Source of the DNA: Pseudolabrys sp. | GTDB lineage: Bacteria > Pseudomonadota > Alphaproteobacteria > Rhizobiales > Xanthobacteraceae | DNA: 42,102 bases | Assembly: GCA_025929185.1 (NCBI GenBank) | Contig: JAICMO010000007.1 | Coordinates: 1-42,102, forward strand | Direction of reading: 5' to 3' | Shown here: piece by piece, positions 1-11,047 of the stretch | Position numbering within the stretch: the stretch's first letter is position 1 | Layout of the letters: the number at the start of each line of letters is the position of its first letter | Notes under the pieces: model-generated | What the model was told of the DNA's origin: nothing | What the model saw: the letters and a program-made list of their open reading frames with translations, nothing else | Database searches by the model: none | Position numbers and translations under genes: made by a program

Positions 1-1
1 A

Positions 2-1687
2 TACGTGCTCAATCCGACGCTCGACGAGATGAAGGAAAGCCAGCTCGATCTCGTCATCGCCGGCACGCAGGACGCCGTGATGATGGTTGAATCGGAAGCA
101 AAAGAGCTCTCCGAAGAAATCATGCTCGGTGCGGTGATGTTCGGCCATCGGCATTTTCAGCCGGTGATCGAGGCGATCATCAAACTCGCCGAGAAGGCCG
201 CGAAAGAGCCACGCGAGCTCGTCGCGCCCGACAACAAGGCGCTTGAGCAGGAAATTCTCGGCCTCGCCGAAAAAGACCTGCGCGCCGCCTATTCGATCGT
301 GAAGAAGCAGGACCGCCAGGACGCGGTTGCCGCCGTCAAGGAAAAGGTGATGGCGCATTTCTTCCCGGAAGGCGCGGAGCCGAAACACGACAAACTGCAA
401 GTCGCGGCCGTGTTCAAAGAGCTCGAAGCCAAGATCGTACGCTGGAATATCCTTGACACCGGAACACGCATCGACGGCCGCGACGTGAAGACGGTGCGTC
501 CGATCGTGGCGGAAGTCGGCGTCCTTCCGCGCACGCACGGCTCGGCGCTGTTCACGCGCGGCGAGACGCAGGCTCTGGTCGTCGCCACGCTCGGCACGTC
601 CGAGGACGAGCAGTTCATCGACGCGCTGCAGGGAACGTATAAAGAGACCTTCCTGCTGCATTACAACTTCCCCCCTTATTCGGTCGGCGAGACCGGCCGC
701 ATGGGCGCACCAGGACGGCGCGAAATCGGCCACGGCAAGCTCGCCTGGCGCGCGATCCATCCGATGCTGCCGAGCGCGGCGGAATTCCCCTACACGATCC
801 GCGTCGTCTCGGAGATCACCGAATCGAACGGCTCATCGTCGATGGCGACCGTGTGCGGTTCGTCGCTCGCGCTGATGGATGCCGGAGTACCGCTGAAGCG
901 GCCGACCGCCGGCATCGCCATGGGGCTCATCCTCGAAGACAAGCGCTTCGCCGTGCTCTCCGACATTCTCGGCGACGAGGATCATCTCGGCGACATGGAC
1001 TTCAAGGTGGCGGGCACCGACCAGGGCGTCACCTCATTGCAGATGGACATCAAGATCGCCGGCATCACCGAAGAGATCATGAAAGTCGCTCTCGCCCAGG
1101 CGAAAGACGGCCGCATGCATATCCTCGGCGAGATGTCGAAGGCCATCACGGCTGCGCGCGCCGAGCTCGGCGAGCATGCCCCGCGCATTGAGATGTTCAA
1201 GATCCCGACCGACAAGATCCGCGAAGTGATCGGCACCGGCGGCAAGGTCATCCGCGAGATCGTCGAGAAGACCGGCGCTAAGATCAACATCGAGGACGAC
1301 GGCTCGGTGAAGGTTGCTTCGGCCTCCGGCGAATCGATCAAGGCGGCGATCAACTGGATCAAATCGATCGCATCCGATCCGGAGCCGGGCAAGATTTACG
1401 AAGGCACCGTCGTCAAGGTGATGGACTTCGGCGCGTTCGTGAACTTCTTTGGCTCGCGCGACGGCCTCGTGCACATCAGCCAGCTTGCGCCGCGCCGGGT
1501 GAACAAAGTCACCGACGTGGTCAAGGAAGGCGATAAGGTCAAAGTGAAGCTGCTCGGCATGGACGAGCGCGGCAAAGTGCGTCTGTCCATGAAGGCAGTC
1601 GACCAGACGACCGGCGAGGACATCGAGAATAAGCCGCGCCCCGAGGGCACCGAGCAGCCGCAGGCCGCGAGCGGCGGCGCGGAGTAA
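2..1687 (+). CDS. pnp: Polyribonucleotide nucleotidyltransferase (PNPase), 5' end outside window
   Basis: Phosphorolytic 3'-5' exoribonuclease of cytoplasmic mRNA turnover and degradosome-like complexes. The reading frame is open to the left edge (the codon before the ORF-track GTG is Tyr, giving YVLNPT, a mid-protein PNPase motif), so about 150 N-terminal residues of the usual ~710 are missing. Visible are the linker helix region, the second RNase PH domain with the acidic active-site stretch [11 protein letters not shown], the KH domain ([17 protein letters not shown], about residue 398 of the fragment) and the S1 domain (from about residue 461, [13 protein letters not shown]). The C-terminal tail is short and Ala/Gly-rich. 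In related genomes rpsO lies upstream; that is not visible here. Identity is secure. Confidence 0.97.
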   Translation, partial: YVLNPTLDEMKESQLDLVIAGTQDAVMMVESEAKELSEEIMLGAVMFGHRHFQPVIEAIIKLAEKAAKEPRELVAPDNKALEQEILGLAEKDLRAAYSIVKKQDRQDAVAAVKEKVMAHFFPEGAEPKHDKLQVAAVFKELEAKIVRWNILDTGTRIDGRDVKTVRPIVAEVGVLPRTHGSALFTRGETQALVVATLGTSEDEQFIDALQGTYKETFLLHYNFPPYSVGETGRMGAPGRREIGHGKLAWRAIHPMLPSAAEFPYTIRVVSEITESNGSSSMATVCGSSLALMDAGVPLKRPTAGIAMGLILEDKRFAVLSDILGDEDHLGDMDFKVAGTDQGVTSLQMDIKIAGITEEIMKVALAQAKDGRMHILGEMSKAITAARAELGEHAPRIEMFKIPTDKIREVIGTGGKVIREIVEKTGAKINIEDDGSVKVASASGESIKAAINWIKSIASDPEPGKIYEGTVVKVMDFGAFVNFFGSRDGLVHISQLAPRRVNKVTDVVKEGDKVKVKLLGMDERGKVRLSMKAVDQTTGEDIENKPRPEGTEQPQAASGGAE

Positions 1688-1694
1688 AATTGGG

Positions 1695-1786
1695 CCTCAT
1701 CCTGACGAGTGCGCGAAGCGCACGTCTCGAAGGATGAGGCCGCCTCACTCATCGAGACGCGTCCTATCGGACGCTCGTCAGGGTGA
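1695..1786. repeat. Family C palindromic repeat (CATCCTGA...CGAAGGATGA) after pnp
   Basis: An intergenic palindromic element: CCTCATCCTGA pairs imperfectly with TCGAAGGATGAGG, and a second, degenerate half runs to CGTCAGGGTGA. Related copies lie at 17742 (inside mutM), 18102, 22232 and 35451. It lies between pnp and oxyR, which converge. Confidence 0.7.
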
Positions 1787-1794
1787 AGCGGAAT

Positions 1795-1828
1795 GAAAAG
1801 GGCGGCTTCGCGGCGGCCCTTTATTTTG
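1795..1828. terminator. Bidirectional hairpin terminator between pnp and oxyR
   Basis: AAAGGGC and GCCCTTT form a 7-bp stem around a GC-rich loop, followed by ATTTT on the plus strand and a TTTTC run on the minus strand. It overlaps the oxyR stop codon, so it could end both convergent transcripts. The stem is short and the call rests on pattern only. Confidence 0.45.
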
Positions 1829-2729
1829 CCCTGCGCGCCTTGGCCGGCGCCGCACCGACGGCCCGGCGCACCACGTCGCCGATTGCTTCGAAATCGCGCC
1901 GGCGCGGCGAGGTGCGCCGCCAAGCGAGTCCGATGGCGCGCGACGGTTCAGGCACAGCGAAACGCAACAGCCGCACGCGCTCGTCGCGCACCTCGGTCTC
2001 GGCGGCAACTTCCGGCACCAGCGTGACACCGTAGCCGTTCGCCACCATCTGCATCACCGTGGTTAGCGAGGTCGCACCGAGGCTCGCCGCCGCATCGCGG
2101 CGCGGCGCGGCGCAAAAAGCGAGCGCCTGGTCGCGCAGGCAATGTCCTTCCTCGAGCAGGATCAGCCGGCGCTGGTCGACATCCTCGACATCGACGCGGC
2201 CGCGCAATTTATCGCCCGCCGGCACGGCCAACAGGAATGCATCGTCGAAAAGCGCGAGCGTCTCGAGGTCGGAGCCTTCGACCGGCAAGGCGAGCATGAC
2301 GACATCCAGACTGCCGCCGCTGAGCTCCTCGAGCAATGTCCTGGTCTGCGTCTCGCGCACGTCGAGCCGCAACTTCGGATAGTCGCGCTGAAGCCGCGGC
2401 AGCACGCGCGGCAAAATATAGGGGGCAAGCGTCGGGATGATGCCGAGCCGCAAATTGCCCATGAGCAGGTCCCGGTGGCGGGCGAAATCGACGAGGTCGC
2501 GCGTCGCGGTGAGGATGCGCTCGGCGCGCTGCGCCACTTCGAGGCCCGTCTCGGTGAGCGCGATGTCACCTGACCGGCGTTCGATGAGTTCGACGCCAAG
2601 CTCGCGCTCAAGCTCCCGCACCTGCATCGACAACGCTGGCTGCGTCACCGCGCATTCCGTCGCGGCGTGGCCGAAGTGTCGGGTGCGCGCGAGCGCACTC
2701 AAATAGCGCAACTGACGCAACGTGATCAT
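1821..2729 (-). CDS. oxyR: Hydrogen-peroxide sensor, LysR-type regulator OxyR
   Basis: LysR-family activator of peroxide defence, 302 aa. The N-terminal winged helix-turn-helix (residues 1-60, ATECAVTQPALSMQVRELE) is followed by a LysR effector domain. The two redox cysteines are visible as Cys197 and Cys206 in GHCLRDQALAFC, with the same 9-residue spacing as Cys199/Cys208 of E. coli OxyR, so disulfide sensing should work. The gene is divergent from katG, its classical target, with 122 bp between the start codons. The start MITLRQLRYL matches the family N-terminus, but no Shine-Dalgarno is seen because a perfect palindrome occupies the space. An extra Cys26 lies in the helix-turn-helix. Confidence 0.95.
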   Translation of the reverse strand: MITLRQLRYLSALARTRHFGHAATECAVTQPALSMQVRELERELGVELIERRSGDIALTETGLEVAQRAERILTATRDLVDFARHRDLLMGNLRLGIIPTLAPYILPRVLPRLQRDYPKLRLDVRETQTRTLLEELSGGSLDVVMLALPVEGSDLETLALFDDAFLLAVPAGDKLRGRVDVEDVDQRRLILLEEGHCLRDQALAFCAAPRRDAAASLGATSLTTVMQMVANGYGVTLVPEVAAETEVRDERVRLLRFAVPEPSRAIGLAWRRTSPRRRDFEAIGDVVRRAVGAAPAKARRAK

Positions 2730-2730
2730 C

Positions 2731-2766
2731 CCGATAAGCTAGGCTTATCGGCATAGGCAAGCAATA
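2731..2766. promoter_or_regulatory. Probable OxyR operator between oxyR and katG
   Basis: Positions 2731-2751 are a perfect inverted repeat, CCGATAAGC-TAG-GCTTATCGG, ending one base from the oxyR start codon. It contains the LysR T-N11-A signature inside ATAAGCTAGGCTTAT. A weaker second T-N11-A, ATAGGCAAGCAATAC, follows towards katG (centre about 19 bp away), as expected for a tetrameric OxyR footprint. Position and family knowledge point to autoregulation plus katG activation; binding itself is inferred. Confidence 0.75.
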
Positions 2767-2779
2767 CGATTAGACCTGA

Positions 2780-5056
<2,277 letters not shown>

Positions 5057-5118
5057 TCGGCGCGGCGCAGCGCAGCAAGAACGAAACGACCGGGGAATCC
5101 CCCCGCCGTTTTGTGTAT

Positions 5119-5221
5119 GTCATTCCGGGACGGCGCGAAGCGCCGGACCCGGAATCCATACTCCGCAGTGCCGGGATTATGGATTCCGGGTTCGCGGCCT
5201 TTGGCCGCGCCCCGGAATGAC
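5119..5221. repeat. Family A palindromic repeat, copy 1
   Basis: A 103-bp imperfect palindrome bounded by GTCATTCCGGG and CCCGGAATGAC, with inner arms GGAATCCATA and TATGGATTCC. It lies between the convergent katG and fabI ends and could fold into a long hairpin in either transcript. Its core is nearly identical to copy 4 at 28404, so these two copies look recent. Confidence 0.85.
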
Positions 5222-5223
5222 AT

Positions 5224-6051
<828 letters not shown>

Positions 6052-6068
6052 TCGTCACTTCCGTTACG

Positions 6069-6168
6069 GTCATTCCGGGGCGCGAGCAGAGCGAGCGAAC
6101 CCGGAATCCAGATGCTTGCAAGTGTCACTGGATTCCGGGTCCGGCGCTTCGCGCCGTCCCGGAATGAC
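6069..6168. repeat. Family A palindromic repeat, copy 2 (within fab operon)
   Basis: A 100-bp imperfect palindrome, GTCATTCCGGGG to CCCGGAATGAC, with inner GGAATCCAGA and CTGGATTCC arms. It lies between fabB and fabI, which are transcribed in the same direction, so the hairpin would sit in the polycistronic RNA just upstream of the fabI ribosome-binding site. Confidence 0.85.
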
Positions 6169-6178
6169 AAGAAACTCA

Positions 6179-7396
6179 TCACGCGTCCAGCCGCTTGAAG
6201 ACGACCGACGCATTGGTGCCGCCGAAGCCGAACGAGTTCGACAGCACGCAGCCGAGCTTCACGTCGTCGCGCCGCTCGCGCACGATCGGCACTCCCTCGA
6301 ATGCCGGGTCGAGATTTTCGATGTTGGCGCTCTCGCAAATGAAGCCGTTGTTCATCATCAGCAGCGAGTAAATAGCCTCCTGCGCGCCGGCAGCGCCGAG
6401 CGAATGGCCGGTGAGCGACTTGGTCGCCGAGATCGGCGGGCACTTGTCGCCGAACACCTCGCGGATCGCCTCGATCTCTTTCAGATCGCCGATCGGCGTC
6501 GCGGTCGCATGCGGATTGATGTAATCGACCGGCGCTTTGATCGTCTGCAGCGCCATCTTCATGCAGCGGATGGCCCCCTCGCCCGAGGGCGCCACCATGT
6601 CGTAGCCATCCGAGGTCGCGCCGTAGCCCGCGACTTCCGCGTAGATTTTCGCGCCGCGCGCTTTCGCATGCTCGAGCTCTTCCAGCACCAGCACGCCCGC
6701 GCCGCCGGCGATGACAAACCCGTCGCGGTCGCGATCGTAGGCGCGCGATGCTTTTTGCGGCGTGTCGTTGAATTTCGACGACATCGCGCCCATCGCGTCG
6801 AACAGCACAGACAATGTCCAATCGAGGTCCTCGCACCCGCCGGCGAAGACCATGTCCTGCTTCCCCCATTGGATCAGCTCGGCGGCATTGCCGATGCAGT
6901 GATTGGACGTCGCGCACGCCGACGATATCGAATAGTTCACGCCCTTGATCTTGAACCAGGTGGCGAGCGTCGCCGACGCGGTCGACGACATCGCCTTCGG
7001 CACCGCGAACGGACCGACGCGCTTCGGGCCTTTTTCTTTTGTGGTCAACGCCGCTTCGACAATCGTCCGCGTCGACGGTCCACCGGAGCCCATCACGATC
7101 CCGGTGCGCTCGTTCGAAATATCACTTTCTTCGACGCCGGAATCGCGGATTGCCTGCTCCATCGCGACATGATTCCAGGCCGCGCCGCGGCCGAGAAAGC
7201 GCATGGCGCGGCGATCGACCGCTTCTTCGGGCGCTAGCGTCGGCGCGCCGTGCACCTGGCAGCGAAAGCCGAGTTCGGCATAGGCATCCGCGCGAACGAT
7301 GCCGGATTTGGCCTCGCGCAAGCTCGCCAAAACTTCCTGCGTGTTATTGCCGATGGATGAGACGATGCCCATTCCGGTAACGACGACGCGTCTCAT
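6179..7396 (-). CDS. fabB: Beta-ketoacyl-ACP synthase I FabB
   Basis: Condensing enzyme needed to elongate unsaturated acyl chains. 405 aa from the internal ATG at 7396 ([18 protein letters not shown] aligns with the E. coli FabB N-terminus, and AAAGG lies upstream on the minus strand); the ORF-track start 20 codons earlier is not supported. The catalytic triad is Cys161 (SSACATSNH), His296 ([11 protein letters not shown]) and His331 ([10 protein letters not shown]). It lies between fabA and fabI, the standard set for anaerobic-type unsaturated fatty acid synthesis. Confidence 0.96.
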   Translation of the reverse strand: MRRVVVTGMGIVSSIGNNTQEVLASLREAKSGIVRADAYAELGFRCQVHGAPTLAPEEAVDRRAMRFLGRGAAWNHVAMEQAIRDSGVEESDISNERTGIVMGSGGPSTRTIVEAALTTKEKGPKRVGPFAVPKAMSSTASATLATWFKIKGVNYSISSACATSNHCIGNAAELIQWGKQDMVFAGGCEDLDWTLSVLFDAMGAMSSKFNDTPQKASRAYDRDRDGFVIAGGAGVLVLEELEHAKARGAKIYAEVAGYGATSDGYDMVAPSGEGAIRCMKMALQTIKAPVDYINPHATATPIGDLKEIEAIREVFGDKCPPISATKSLTGHSLGAAGAQEAIYSLLMMNNGFICESANIENLDPAFEGVPIVRERRDDVKLGCVLSNSFGFGGTNASVVFKRLDA

Positions 7397-7505
7397 ATCG
7401 TCAAACCTTTGCCCCTGCTGTTTCTTCATTGATTGGGCCACACTTGGGCCGGCCAACGCAATCCCGCAAGCCCTCGCTCGCCGCGCAAGCGCGCCCTATC
7501 GCCGC

Positions 7506-8078
7506 TCACGCGCCGCTGGGCTGAAGCATCTGATCCTGCTTGAACAAGCCGACCTTGAGATCGTTGGCGCGATAAATCACGGTGCCATCTGCCGATAGCC
7601 AGCCATCGGCGATGCCGAGCACTAGCTTGGAGCGCATCACGCGCTTCACGTCGATGCCGTAGATGACCTTTTTCACCGAGGGTAACACCTGTCCGGAAAA
7701 TTTCAGTTCGCCAAGGCCGAGAGCACGACCTTTGCCCGGCGCACCGAGCCAGCCAAGAAAAAACCCGACCAACTGCCATAGGGCGTCGAGACCGAGGCAG
7801 CCCGGCATTACCGGATCGCCCTTGAAGTGGCAGAGGAAGAACCAGAGGTCCGGCTTCACATCGAGCTCGGCGCGGATCAGACCTTTGCCATGTTCGCCGC
7901 CCTCTTCCGCGATCTCCGCAATGCGGTCGAACATCAGCATCGGCGGCAGCGGCAGCTGCGGGCCTTCGGGGAACAGTTCGCCACGGCCGCAGGCCAACAA
8001 ATCCTCATACTCGAAGCTATTGCGCCGCTCCGGCGCTGACATTGGGGCGGCGGTTGCTTGAGCCTGCTGTGTTCCCAT
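7506..8078 (-). CDS. fabA: 3-hydroxydecanoyl-ACP dehydratase/isomerase FabA
   Basis: Dehydrates 3-hydroxydecanoyl-ACP and isomerises the trans-2 to the cis-3 enoyl product, the branch point to unsaturated fatty acids. 190 aa from the ATG at 8078, preceded by AGGG on the minus strand; the 344-aa ORF extends without support into the irr promoter region. Hot-dog fold residues are His84 ([13 protein letters not shown]) and Asp98 (GLDALWQ), equivalent to E. coli His70 and Asp84. The first 14 residues are an extra Ala/Gln-rich tail; a start at the Met of MSAPERR (8042) would give the usual length but lacks a ribosome site. Confidence 0.95.
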   Translation of the reverse strand: MGTQQAQATAAPMSAPERRNSFEYEDLLACGRGELFPEGPQLPLPPMLMFDRIAEIAEEGGEHGKGLIRAELDVKPDLWFFLCHFKGDPVMPGCLGLDALWQLVGFFLGWLGAPGKGRALGLGELKFSGQVLPSVKKVIYGIDVKRVMRSKLVLGIADGWLSADGTVIYRANDLKVGLFKQDQMLQPSGA

Positions 8079-8267
8079 GCGGAAATCCCTAACACACGTC
8101 CTCAAGGTGGCAAAGCCGGACGGGCGCCGCAGTTCCGTTGCCGGAAGCCCGGATGGCGCCCAAAAGCGTGATTTGCGAGGGAGTTGCATCCGTGAAATAG
8201 CTTCGTATATGGTCTGGCGGAACAGCAATTTCGCCGGGCCTCGCCGCCTGGCCCTAGGCATTTGGAA
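8079..8267. promoter_or_regulatory. Shared fabA/irr divergent promoter region
   Basis: 189 bp between two divergent start codons. On the plus strand TTGCAT (8184-8189) and TATATG (8206-8211), separated by 16 bp, are the best promoter-like pair for irr; both hexamers are imperfect. No certain Irr box (ICE) or Fur box was recognised. Confidence 0.35.
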
Positions 8268-8762
8268 ATGGCAGAAACGCGTACCATGATGCTGATGCAG
8301 GCGCAGTCGCGCGCTGCGCATCCGGCGACTACCGACCGCTCCGAACTGACCGGCTGTCCCTGGCACGACGTGAAAGCCATGTTGCGCCAAGTCGGCTTGC
8401 GCCCGACGCGCCAGCGCATGGCGCTCGGCTGGATTTTGTTCGGCAAAGGCGACCGTCACCTCACGGCTGAGATGCTTTACGAAGAGGCAACGCGCGCCAA
8501 GGTGCCGGTGTCGCTCGCGACCATCTACAATACGCTGCACCAGTTCACCGAAGTGGGCCTGCTGCGTCAGGTCGCGGTGGACGGCTCAAAGGCGTATTTC
8601 GATACCAACGTCTCCGCGCATCACCATTTCTTCGTCGAAGGCGAAGACGAGTTGCTCGATATTCCTGACGCCGATGTGGTGATGGGCAAAGCGCCGACCG
8701 CGCCGGAAGGTTACGAGGTCGCGCGCATCGACGTGGTCGTGCGTCTGCGGCGGAAGGCTTAA
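8268..8762 (+). CDS. irr: Iron response regulator Irr (Fur family, heme-binding)
   Basis: Transcriptional regulator of heme and iron metabolism in Rhizobiales; in Bradyrhizobium it is degraded when it binds heme. 164 aa from the ATG at 8268. The N-terminal heme regulatory motif GCPWHD (Cys30-Pro31) is present, then the Fur-type DNA-binding region ([25 protein letters not shown]) and the histidine cluster HHH at about 118-120, the second heme-binding site. This predicts heme-triggered turnover as in Bradyrhizobium, unlike the rhizobial Irr proteins that lack the Cys-Pro motif. The ORF-track TTG two codons upstream is a less likely start. Divergent from fabA, a neighbourhood also known in other Rhizobiales. 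Confidence 0.96.
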   Translation: MAETRTMMLMQAQSRAAHPATTDRSELTGCPWHDVKAMLRQVGLRPTRQRMALGWILFGKGDRHLTAEMLYEEATRAKVPVSLATIYNTLHQFTEVGLLRQVAVDGSKAYFDTNVSAHHHFFVEGEDELLDIPDADVVMGKAPTAPEGYEVARIDVVVRLRRKA

Positions 8763-8784
8763 GCGCTCACATCAGGGGTTTCGA

Positions 8785-8875
8785 TTGTCATGGCCGGGCT
8801 TGTCCCGGCCATCTCGCTTAGGGACGCATTGTACCCACCTAAGCGGGATCACCGGGACAAGCCCGGTGATGACAA
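8785..8875. repeat. Family B palindromic repeat, copy 1
   Basis: Bounded by TTGTCATGGCCGGG and CCCGGTGATGACAA, with inner GGGCTTGTCCCGG and CCGGGACAAGCCC arms. It lies between the convergent ends of irr and the SH3 gene. The same element recurs at 17023 and 41929. Confidence 0.85.
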
Positions 8876-8881
8876 GTAGGG

Positions 8882-9436
8882 CTAATCCACCTTCTCGTTC
8901 GGGTAGGCGCCCCAGAGGCGATCCTGTCGTATCCAGCCGTCGAAATTCTTGCCGGTGAAATGGCACCAAGTGCCGCTGCAGGATTTGATCGCGCCGACCA
9001 CGCCCGCTTGCAGCTTCGCGGTCACCGCGGACTCGACGTCTGCATTTTCGTAAAGCGGCACAAGCTCGGCATTGAGCTTCGGCACCACCACGGCGGTACG
9101 CTTGCCGGACAGCAACGAGTGATAGACCCAGCCTTCCGCCCCTTCCCAATCGCGAATGCGGCGCCAGTTTTCGAATTCGGCGGTAATTTCGACCGGCATG
9201 CCGACGCGGGTGTAGACCCAGCGCACGTCCTGGTCGCGGTTCGGACCGGCGCGCACATTGACGCGATCGGCTTTGAGGCTGACGAACCGCGGGATTGGCA
9301 GCCCGCTCACCGAACCCGTCGTCAATGCTGCGGCGGCGAAGGCGGACGGCACGGATGCTGCGGCTGCGAGAATTGCGACAAGCCCGCAGGTGGCGTTTCG
9401 GAACAAGGGGGCGATGCTTTTTCTTGTTATGGTCAT
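8882..9436 (-). CDS. Exported SH3-domain protein
   Basis: A 184-aa protein with an N-terminal signal peptide (MTITRK, then a hydrophobic Ala-rich segment ending SAFAAA), so probably periplasmic. It carries bacterial SH3-type repeats: KADRVNVRAGPNRDQDVRW at about 60-78, with GAEGWVYHSLLSG, and a second weaker unit ending FDGWIRQDRLWG. Such domains bind peptidoglycan peptides or act as protein adaptors; no catalytic domain is present. The start at 9436 was chosen because it puts a signal peptide at the N-terminus; the upstream extension in the ORF track overlaps the promoter of the divergent gene. No clear ribosome site was seen. A homologue near irr is common in relatives (recalled, not checked). 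Confidence 0.8.
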   Translation of the reverse strand: MTITRKSIAPLFRNATCGLVAILAAAASVPSAFAAAALTTGSVSGLPIPRFVSLKADRVNVRAGPNRDQDVRWVYTRVGMPVEITAEFENWRRIRDWEGAEGWVYHSLLSGKRTAVVVPKLNAELVPLYENADVESAVTAKLQAGVVGAIKSCSGTWCHFTGKNFDGWIRQDRLWGAYPNEKVD

Positions 9437-9581
9437 CTGGTAGGAAGGGTGGGATTGATGGCCGAATGCGCGCGGAAACTGGCGCCAGTTTCGGTGAGCC
9501 CGGTTAAAGAGGACTAAATCGGCCGTCCGGAGTGCCGATCGCCGCGGCAATTTGGGCGTGTTTCGCGCCGAGGCCTAAAGC

Positions 9582-10583
9582 ATGCCGAAAAACAAGAAAC
9601 CGCTCGTCATCGTCACGCGCAAGCTGCCCGACAGCATCGAATTGCGCATGCGCGAACTGTTCGAGGTGCGCTTTAATCCCGACGATAAGCCCTTGACGCA
9701 GGGGCAACTCGCTGAAGCGGTCCGCACCGCCGACGTGCTGGTTCCGACCGTCACCGACCGCATCGACGCCGCCGTGCTCGGCAAGTCCGGCGAGCAGCTC
9801 AAGCTGATCGCCAATTTCGGCAACGGCGTCGACAACATCGACGTTGCCACCGCCGTCGCGCGCGGCATCACCGTTACCAATACGCCCGGCGTGCTCACCG
9901 AAGATACCGCCGACATGACCATGGCGTTGATCCTTGCCGTGCCGCGCCGGCTCGCCGAGGGCTCAACCGTGCTCACCGCGGATAGCGATTGGGACGGCTG
10001 GGCGCCGACCTGGATGCTCGGCCACCGCATCTGGGGCAAGCGCCTCGGCATCATCGGCATGGGGCGGATCGGGCAAGCGGTGGCGCGCAGGGCGCGCGCC
10101 TTCGGCTTGCAGATTCACTATCACAACCGCCGCCGGGTCGCCCCGCGCATCGAGGAAGAACTTGACGCGACGTATTGGGAAAGCCCCGACCAGATGCTCG
10201 CGCGCATGGACATTGTGTCGGTGAACTGCCCGCACACGCCGGCGACGTTTCATCTGCTCTCGGCGCGGCGGCTGAAGCTGATGCGGCCTGAGGCCTACAT
10301 CGTCAACACCTCGCGCGGCGAGGTCATCGACGAGAACGCGCTCGCTCGTCTCATCGAGGCGGGCGAGATCGCCGGCGCAGGGCTCGACGTGTTTGAGCGC
10401 GAGCCCGCGGTCAACCCGAAGCTCGTCAAGCTCGCGCGCACCGGCAAGGTCGTGCTGCTGCCGCACATGGGGTCGGCCACCATCGAAGGCCGCGTCGACA
10501 TGGGCGAGAAGGTGATCATCAATATCCGCACCTTCATGGACGGCCACAAGCCGCCGGATCGTGTCCTGCCGAGCATGTTGTGA
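9582..10583 (+). CDS. D-isomer-specific 2-hydroxyacid dehydrogenase (glyoxylate reductase-like)
   Basis: NAD(P)H-dependent reduction of a 2-oxoacid to a D-2-hydroxyacid. 333 aa with the two-lobed fold: a Rossmann motif GMGRIGQAVARRARAFG (159-175) and the catalytic Arg245 (VNTSRGEVID), Glu274 (DVFEREP) and His295 (LLPHMGSAT). It resembles glyoxylate/hydroxypyruvate reductases; the substrate cannot be fixed from sequence. The gene is divergent from the SH3 gene and stands alone, with a solo family E repeat just after its stop. Confidence 0.9.
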   Translation: MPKNKKPLVIVTRKLPDSIELRMRELFEVRFNPDDKPLTQGQLAEAVRTADVLVPTVTDRIDAAVLGKSGEQLKLIANFGNGVDNIDVATAVARGITVTNTPGVLTEDTADMTMALILAVPRRLAEGSTVLTADSDWDGWAPTWMLGHRIWGKRLGIIGMGRIGQAVARRARAFGLQIHYHNRRRVAPRIEEELDATYWESPDQMLARMDIVSVNCPHTPATFHLLSARRLKLMRPEAYIVNTSRGEVIDENALARLIEAGEIAGAGLDVFEREPAVNPKLVKLARTGKVVLLPHMGSATIEGRVDMGEKVIINIRTFMDGHKPPDRVLPSML

Positions 10584-10586
10584 CCG

Positions 10587-10620
10587 TGTGCCGGATGCGG
10601 TGCACCGCTGATCCGGGACT
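10587..10620. repeat. Short family E repeat fragment
   Basis: CCGGATGCGGTGCACCGCTGATCCGGG is an imperfect palindrome around GCGGTGCACCGC and matches one half of the larger element at 32206. It lies between convergent genes and may serve as a terminator. Confidence 0.55.
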
Positions 10621-10640
10621 TAGCTTTCGCTAGCCGCTCC

Positions 10641-11030
10641 CTACGCCCGCTGGGCTTCGGCTTTGCTCAGTCCATTCCGGAAAACGATCCAGGCGAACAG
10701 CGCCATGCCGACGAAAACGATCAGCGAGCCGACGATCGGCAGCACTACGAACTGCTCACCTTTGATCGCCACCACGCCGATGCCGATTGGAAACACGATG
10801 GCGCCGATCACGGCGATCCACGCGTGTATCGTCGCGACCGTGGTTGCGGCCGCGTGCGGCGCGGCATTGTAGTAAAGGCCGGCCAGGAACAGCGCGACGA
10901 ACCCAAGCAGATTGAGGTGCGCGTGCGCGGGCGCCAGTCGGAAGTCCTGCGCCACGCCCATGCCGATACCGGCAGCCATTCCGATCAAAATCAGCACCAC
11001 ACTGACGCGCAGCAGATTTCTCGCGAGCAT
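10641..11030 (-). CDS. Small membrane protein resembling cytochrome oxidase subunit I fragments
   Basis: 129 aa from the ATG at 11030, which has a strong GGAGGG five bases upstream. Four hydrophobic segments are visible: LLRVSVVLILIGMAAGIGMG, LNLLGFVALFLAGLYYN, HAWIAVIGAIVFPIGIGVV and VLPIVGSLIVFVGMALFAWI. The HAHLNLLGF motif and a later His (IHAW) recall heme-ligand histidines of cbb3/NO-reductase-type subunit I proteins, but the protein is far too short for an oxidase. The ribosome site lies in the 17-nt gap after the glycosyltransferase stop, so the two are probably co-translated. Function unknown. Confidence 0.8.
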   Translation of the reverse strand: MLARNLLRVSVVLILIGMAAGIGMGVAQDFRLAPAHAHLNLLGFVALFLAGLYYNAAPHAAATTVATIHAWIAVIGAIVFPIGIGVVAIKGEQFVVLPIVGSLIVFVGMALFAWIVFRNGLSKAEAQRA

Positions 11031-11047
11031 TGTTCCCTCCGTAAAGT

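Noticed and set aside
7397-7456. Longer FabB start at 7456
   Set aside because: The extra 20 residues have no counterpart in FabB, and the ATG at 7396 matches the family N-terminus with a ribosome site.
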